Below, piece by piece: positions 59,985-64,000 of a stretch of 64,000 nucleotides of DNA (position 1 is the first letter of the stretch; each line of letters opens with the position of its first letter). The DNA comes from Cryptomeria japonica (lineage: Eukaryota > Streptophyta > Pinopsida > Cupressales > Cupressaceae). The notes under the pieces were generated by a model. That model was not told the origin of the DNA, made no database searches, and saw nothing but the letters and a program-made list of their open reading frames with translations. The position numbers and the translations under genes are program-made. The DNA is taken from NCBI RefSeq assembly GCF_030272615.1, contig NC_081408.1, forward strand, positions 61,872,614-61,936,613. Direction: 5' to 3'.

Positions 59985-61197
59985 CTTGACGATTAATTCT
60001 ATTATATTCCAACTTCCATAGGTGAGGTGTCATTCTTCATGGTTTTGATGTAATCTCTGCTTTCCCTTTGAAAATATGTTTTTCAGTAGTTCGATACTTA
60101 TGATTTATGTGGAGGAAGTGCCTATACTCATCAAACACCTTCTTTTCTAAACTTGTTGAATGACGAGATTTCATCTTTGAACCACAAACTGGACATGCAA
60201 ATTTTGCCTTTATTTGAAGACCTACAAGATCATGTATAATTGGATTAAATATGTTAATTTTAATAATTATATATATTGAATGGATTTTTAAAAAAAAATT
60301 CATGATTTATACTTTAAAAATGTAAACATTATTAAAGTGTGCAAGTTGAACATTATAACATACCACAAAAATGTGCTAGCCCTAAGGCATCATGAATTGT
60401 CCATACAAGCATTGCATGGAATTGAAATTTACTTTGTCCTATTGGTCTAGAGACATCATACATAGTGACACCATTCCATAACTCCAGCAACCCATCGATA
60501 AGAGGCTCGATATATACATTCATATCTTTAACTTGGTACTTACCTAGTTGAATGAACAAAAACATTACATAATTATTATAACCATTTTATTGCAATATAT
60601 ATAATTTAATGTACATGGCTATAAAATGAAAAAAAAACCTGGAACAATCATTGCCAACATTATGTGCTCCCTCTTTATTGACATCCATGGAGGAATGTTA
60701 TTATTGATAACAAGAACATGCCACAACGAGTAAATAGATCTTAGCTCTCCAAATGGATTGACACCCTCCACTGCCAATGAAAGCCTGAGAGTATGAGGTT
60801 CTTCTTTAAATTATGGCCACTTTTCCTCTATGTCCGTAAATGCAGAACCATCCATAGGCATTCGAAGAATTTCAACTTGACTTCTATTGCGTGCATGGTA
60901 ATCCATAAATTATGCCAAGCTTTCACACCTAAATAATCATTGCAAACGTGGAATAATGGGAATATCACTAAGAACCTTGTGAGGCTCTTTTTTTGTTAGT
61001 TGATCTGTTTGATATCTACTGATATGACATTTAGGGAATTTTGTTGCAAATTCATTTTGTTTATGATATATAATATGATCGTTGGGACATGCATCTATTT
61101 CTTGATACTCCATTCCAATATCTTTCATAATGGTAGATAATTCTCGATATGAGCGAGGTAGAATATTTGATGGTTGTAAAAAAAATCACCTATCAAT
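59985..61197 (-). pseudogene. CACTA (En/Spm) transposase, 5' exons
   Basis: Minus-strand exons by family match and GT/AG edges. 61197-60639 reads EYQEIDACPNDHIIYHKQNE, then MPMDGSAFTDIEEKWP, LRLSLAVEGVNPFGELRS and NNIPPWMSIKREHIMLAMIV. 60543-60364 reads MNVYIEPLIDGLLELWNGV and MLVWTIHDALGL. 60221-59985 reads KAKFACPVCGSKMKSRHST, EYRHFLHINHKYR and PHLWKLEYNRINRQ, ending at donor GTAATG. This order is that of TNP2-type transposases (Transposase_21). Stops are TGA at 60937-60939 and about 60030 and TAA at two sites, each a C-to-T step from a plausible codon. The usual DG before NPFG is EG here. The next intron contains C2. The extreme N-terminus is not found; copia C3 begins 108 bp upstream of the first exon seen. 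Confidence 0.85.
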
Positions 61198-61304
61198 CTA
61201 GAACAAAAAAAATAATTTGTTAATATAAAGATTATTAATGGTACATATTTCACCTTTTATTTACTAGTGATGAATTTTGGCAAATGCACACTCCAATGAG
61301 AAAT
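61198..61304 (-). other. CACTA intron or 5' flank
   Basis: About 110 bp between the first recognised exon (acceptor TTCTAG) and the start of C3. AT-rich; too short to assign. Confidence 0.4.
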
Positions 61305-62006
61305 TGTAGGTGATTGAAGGTATTGTCATTGATGACAACCTTACAATCTTATAGAACCACCAAGCACAGGCATCGGCAAAGATGATTACTGGCACCCCAG
61401 CCAACGAGATTTTATTTTGTATTTAATTGTAAATTCTTTTTGTAAGCTGATAAGGCGAATTGTAATAGGACTCATATAAGTATGAGATCTTGTAGATCAT
61501 TTGTGTAAGTAAGTATGGAATGTAATAGGAAGACGCAAATATTAAGGCAAATTGTGGAATAAGGTTTATGAAAGTTGTATGAGCTTAAATCGGTACTGAA
61601 CTTGACATAGCAGATGCTGAACCAAAGCAGTACATGATATTGGATCCACATAATCCATTTTTGTAAGTCAGTGAGACTTCCCTTTTTGTAATTAAGTAGT
61701 GAGCTTTAGGCAGTTGGCCTTCTTGCATGTGCAAGCCCCTATTGTAAGTAATATTCAATTATTGGCTAGTGAGTGAATATTGTGGGTTACAAATCCCACC
61801 AAAGTTTTTCCCACACTGGGTTTCCTCATTAAAAATATTGTGTTATGGTGTGCTTTCTATGTTGTGGTTATTGATCTTATTTATTGCATTATTTCTGGTT
61901 TACCAGTACACTATTTTGGAATGCAATTTGTTTAATAAGTTTAAAAAATCTATTAACCGCAAGATACTGATTCACCCCCCTCTTAGTATCTTTGGGAATC
62001 CTAATA
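61305..62006 (+). repeat. C3: 5' LTR
   Basis: Probable edges are TGTAGGTGATTG at 61305 and CCTAATA at 62006. The text GGTATTGTCATTGATGACAACC near the start and the C-rich CACCCCCCTCTTAG near 61973 are typical of copia LTRs, and a primer site follows at once. The partner LTR is off-window, so the left edge could be up to 10 bp to the right. Confidence 0.75.
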
Positions 62007-62008
62007 AT

Positions 62009-62021
62009 TGGTATCAGAGCC
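62009..62021 (+). other. C3: primer binding site
   Basis: TGGTATCAGAGCC is the standard copia site complementary to initiator Met-tRNA. Confidence 0.92.
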
Positions 62022-62077
62022 TGGTCCTCTATTTTCAAAATCCTAATAGCTTGAGGAAGATTCTGACACCGGTACAG

Positions 62078-63114
62078 ATGGAAAACCTAAGAAAGAAATT
62101 GGAAACAACTCTTGGAGATTATGATGCAGAAAAATTGAAAAATATGAAACTTGAAGATGATCTAAAGGCTGTACAGGAAATCATTCAAGGACTTCAAGAA
62201 AATCTCACTATTGCTAGGAATAAAAGAAGAGAACTTCATGAGAAGATATAGAGTGATGATGATGAAAAAAAAACTCTTAATGATCTTGTAAGCAAGATGA
62301 AGCAAGAAAACATGGCCTTGAGGAATGAGATGCAAGATATGACTATGAAGATTTGTAAAGACATTGAAGACCAAAAAAAGAATGAAGAGGACTTGACTAG
62401 GAGAATCAATGATGCTGGAAATGAAAATATAAGACTTGGTCATGAAAATGATATGTTAAAAATAAATATGATTCACTTGGAGCATGAGAAAATAGAACTC
62501 ATGAGACAGAAAGATTTCTTAGAAAATGAGTTGGCTACTAGAAATCAACACAAGGAGAAATTCAAGAAAAGCTCAGAAGAACTTGATGACATGCTGAAAA
62601 ATTAGAAACCTAATGGAGATACTAATGGGCTCGGCTTTGAAGTTGGTGAAAGCTTTGGTACTACAAACATCATGATCACAATAAACTGGTAAGACAACCT
62701 AATGCCTACAAATTTAATGGGAAATTCTTTAATTGCAAGAAGTATGGTCATAGAGAAAATCAGTGTAGATATAGAAACTATCTGTACATCAATGCACCCA
62801 CCGGTCAATGTTCTAAATGCAACAAAATTGGTCATAATTCAAAAAACTACAGAATGAATGTAAGATGTTATGTTTGTGGAATATTTGGACACTTCTCTAG
62901 TCAATGTAAAACACATACCGGCATAGGATATGGAAAAGCTATTCAGAAAAATAATGTGACTTGTTATGCTTGTAACAAGATTGGACATATTGCAAAATTT
63001 TGTAGAAGTAAGGCAGCATTGACAAACAACAAAGGACCTAGTATGAAAGGTAAAGAGAAGGTTGAAAAAGTAAAGAAAGAATTTTTAAAACAATGGATTA
63101 GAAAGTCGGATTAG
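62078..63114 (+). pseudogene. C3: gag-like protein with coiled coil and four zinc knuckles
   Basis: ATG at 62078 opens MENLRKKLETTLGDYD. The N-terminal 175 codons are almost entirely heptad-like and charged (LKAVQEIIQGLQENL, LRNEMQDMTMKICKDIEDQK), i.e. a long coiled coil. A frameshift lies near 62660; TAG codons are at 62249 and 62603. Then come four CCHC-type knuckles: FNCKKYGHRENQC (second Cys is Tyr), CSKCNKIGHNSKNY (last Cys is Tyr), CYVCGIFGHFSSQC and CYACNKIGHIAKFC. Four tandem knuckles are more than the one or two usual in copia gag. The frame ends with a Lys-rich tail at 63114. It may bind nucleic acid and multimerise; that is inference. Confidence 0.75.
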
Positions 63115-63490
63115 AATGTTAATGAAGATATTCCTTTACTGGTAGAACAGAGCATTACCCACCGGCAGGAGATTCTTTATCTAACTGAAAATAATTCCCT
63201 TGGGGGTATGGCACCAAATTGAAAAACATGCTAGTCTACCCTCGGTTGATGGTGAGAAGTTGAATTACTTCTTTACTGCCAGATGTGTTAAGTTTCACTT
63301 ATTCGGATGGAATTTAATGTGGTAGTTGAAGGAAATGACATTATAAAGCAAGTGTTTTTCACTCTTTTTCATTCATCGAGCATTCAAAACTCATTAGAGT
63401 GCAAAAAATCCGAGCGAAGGTATCCATAGCGAGAAGTGAAGCAAATCATTCAAGCATTCAAACATGAAGGTAGATTAAGGTATTTATAAA
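63115..63490 (+). other. C3: non-coding interval
   Basis: Between the knuckle protein and the next ORF. No protease, integrase or RT text is seen, so pol does not follow gag here as it would in a normal copia element. AT-rich text with CATTCATCGAGCATTC may be a leader; no clear TATA box. Confidence 0.5.
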
Positions 63491-64000
63491 ATGGCTTCCT
63501 CCTCTGCACTTGAATTCATTGCAAACCCTACTGTAATTGAAGTGATTAAACGCCCTAGGCCCATATTTAAAATCATTCCCGAAGTAGCGAAGAAGGATGA
63601 TACCGTAGGAGCATTTTCTAAAATACCCAAAGGAGTTGCTTATGCTGAGGATCCTAGAATTTACATACATTGTCATATTGAATAACTAGGTGCTGATGAG
63701 ATTATGAATATGTATAGGACAGTAATATGTGATGAAAAAGGTAATGTAAAACCGGAACACAAGATAATTGAAACCATAGGTTTTGTGGAGATACTTAGCA
63801 TTATTGATTTTCCCAAAGAAGTTATAAGGATTGTATTGAGTAAAGTTCATGGGGAGTTCTTTTGGCTAGATTCCATTCAGAAGATAACAAAAGAAGCAGT
63901 TAGGGTAGCGATAGGCTTACCTTCCATTGGTAGCAAGCTTGACAGACTAAAAAGGTTCCAAGTGACACTGTAATGACCCTAACTGGCACAACCTTTGACA
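63491..64000 (+). pseudogene. C3: ORF of unknown function, runs off the window
   Basis: It opens MASSSALEFIANPTVIEV at ATG 63491. One TAA (63683-63685, after CHIE) interrupts it and the frame resumes with LGADEIMNMYRTVICDEKG. Near 63955 one base appears to be missing: the text after DRLKR shifts, and the alternative frame reads VPSDTVMTLTGTTFD to the window edge. I do not recognise the family and see no signal peptide or membrane segment. Its place between a gag-like gene and (presumably) the 3' LTR marks C3 as a possible non-autonomous element carrying a passenger ORF. Whether it is related to the G1 ORF at 3635 is open. Confidence 0.6.

Overview
The window looks like intergenic DNA from a seed plant with a very large, repeat-rich genome. 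A gymnosperm, probably a conifer, is my best guess; this is inference from the element types, their great length (one is about 18.5 kb) and the density of C-to-T stop codons. I found no host housekeeping gene, rRNA, tRNA or CRISPR array. Almost every base can be assigned to nested transposable elements.

Nesting, outermost first. (1) A CACTA (En/Spm) transposon carries a minus-strand, multi-exon transposase gene, split into 59985-61197 (5' exons) and 30329-32464 (3' exons). (2) Three Ty1/copia-like elements sit in or beside it. C1 (+; 24765-about 30312) lies just past the transposase stop codon. C2 (-; 32517-59909, CAAAA target duplication) lies inside a transposase intron. C3 (+; from about 61305 to beyond the window) lies on the 5' side. 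(3) Younger insertions hit these. The Tat-type Ty3/gypsy element T2 (8203-24764) is inside C1. The Tat-type element T3 (41098-59589, two LTRs about 98% identical) is inside the right LTR of C2. A probable solo LTR (33141-34841, CTTAC duplication) is inside the left LTR of C2. (4) A third gypsy element, G1 (1-8202, 5' part off-window), is inside the 5' LTR of T2, of which only 70 bp remain in the window.

T2 and T3 are related but diverged. Each has LTR - primer site - long leader - gag - protease - G-patch-like motif - RT - two RNase H domains - integrase - non-coding spacer - an antisense Plant Mobile Domain (PMD) gene - polypurine tract - LTR. In both, the antisense gene can be read as two exons: a 25-codon first exon 76-77 bp below a minus-strand TATA box, an intron of about 0.87 or 1.07 kb, and a long PMD exon joined in phase. 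That intron holds an array of GCGCTA cores repeating every 60 bp as 18+21+21. The same core on the other strand (TAGCGC) recurs at 21-bp spacing in the sense leader of each element. Core and phase are conserved while the spacer DNA is not. This is the most unusual feature of the window.

G1 carries a separate oddity downstream of integrase: one 1213-codon sense reading frame of unknown function with no frameshift, interrupted by 13 TAG and one TAA but no TGA. All genes here are decayed to some degree; T3 is the best preserved.
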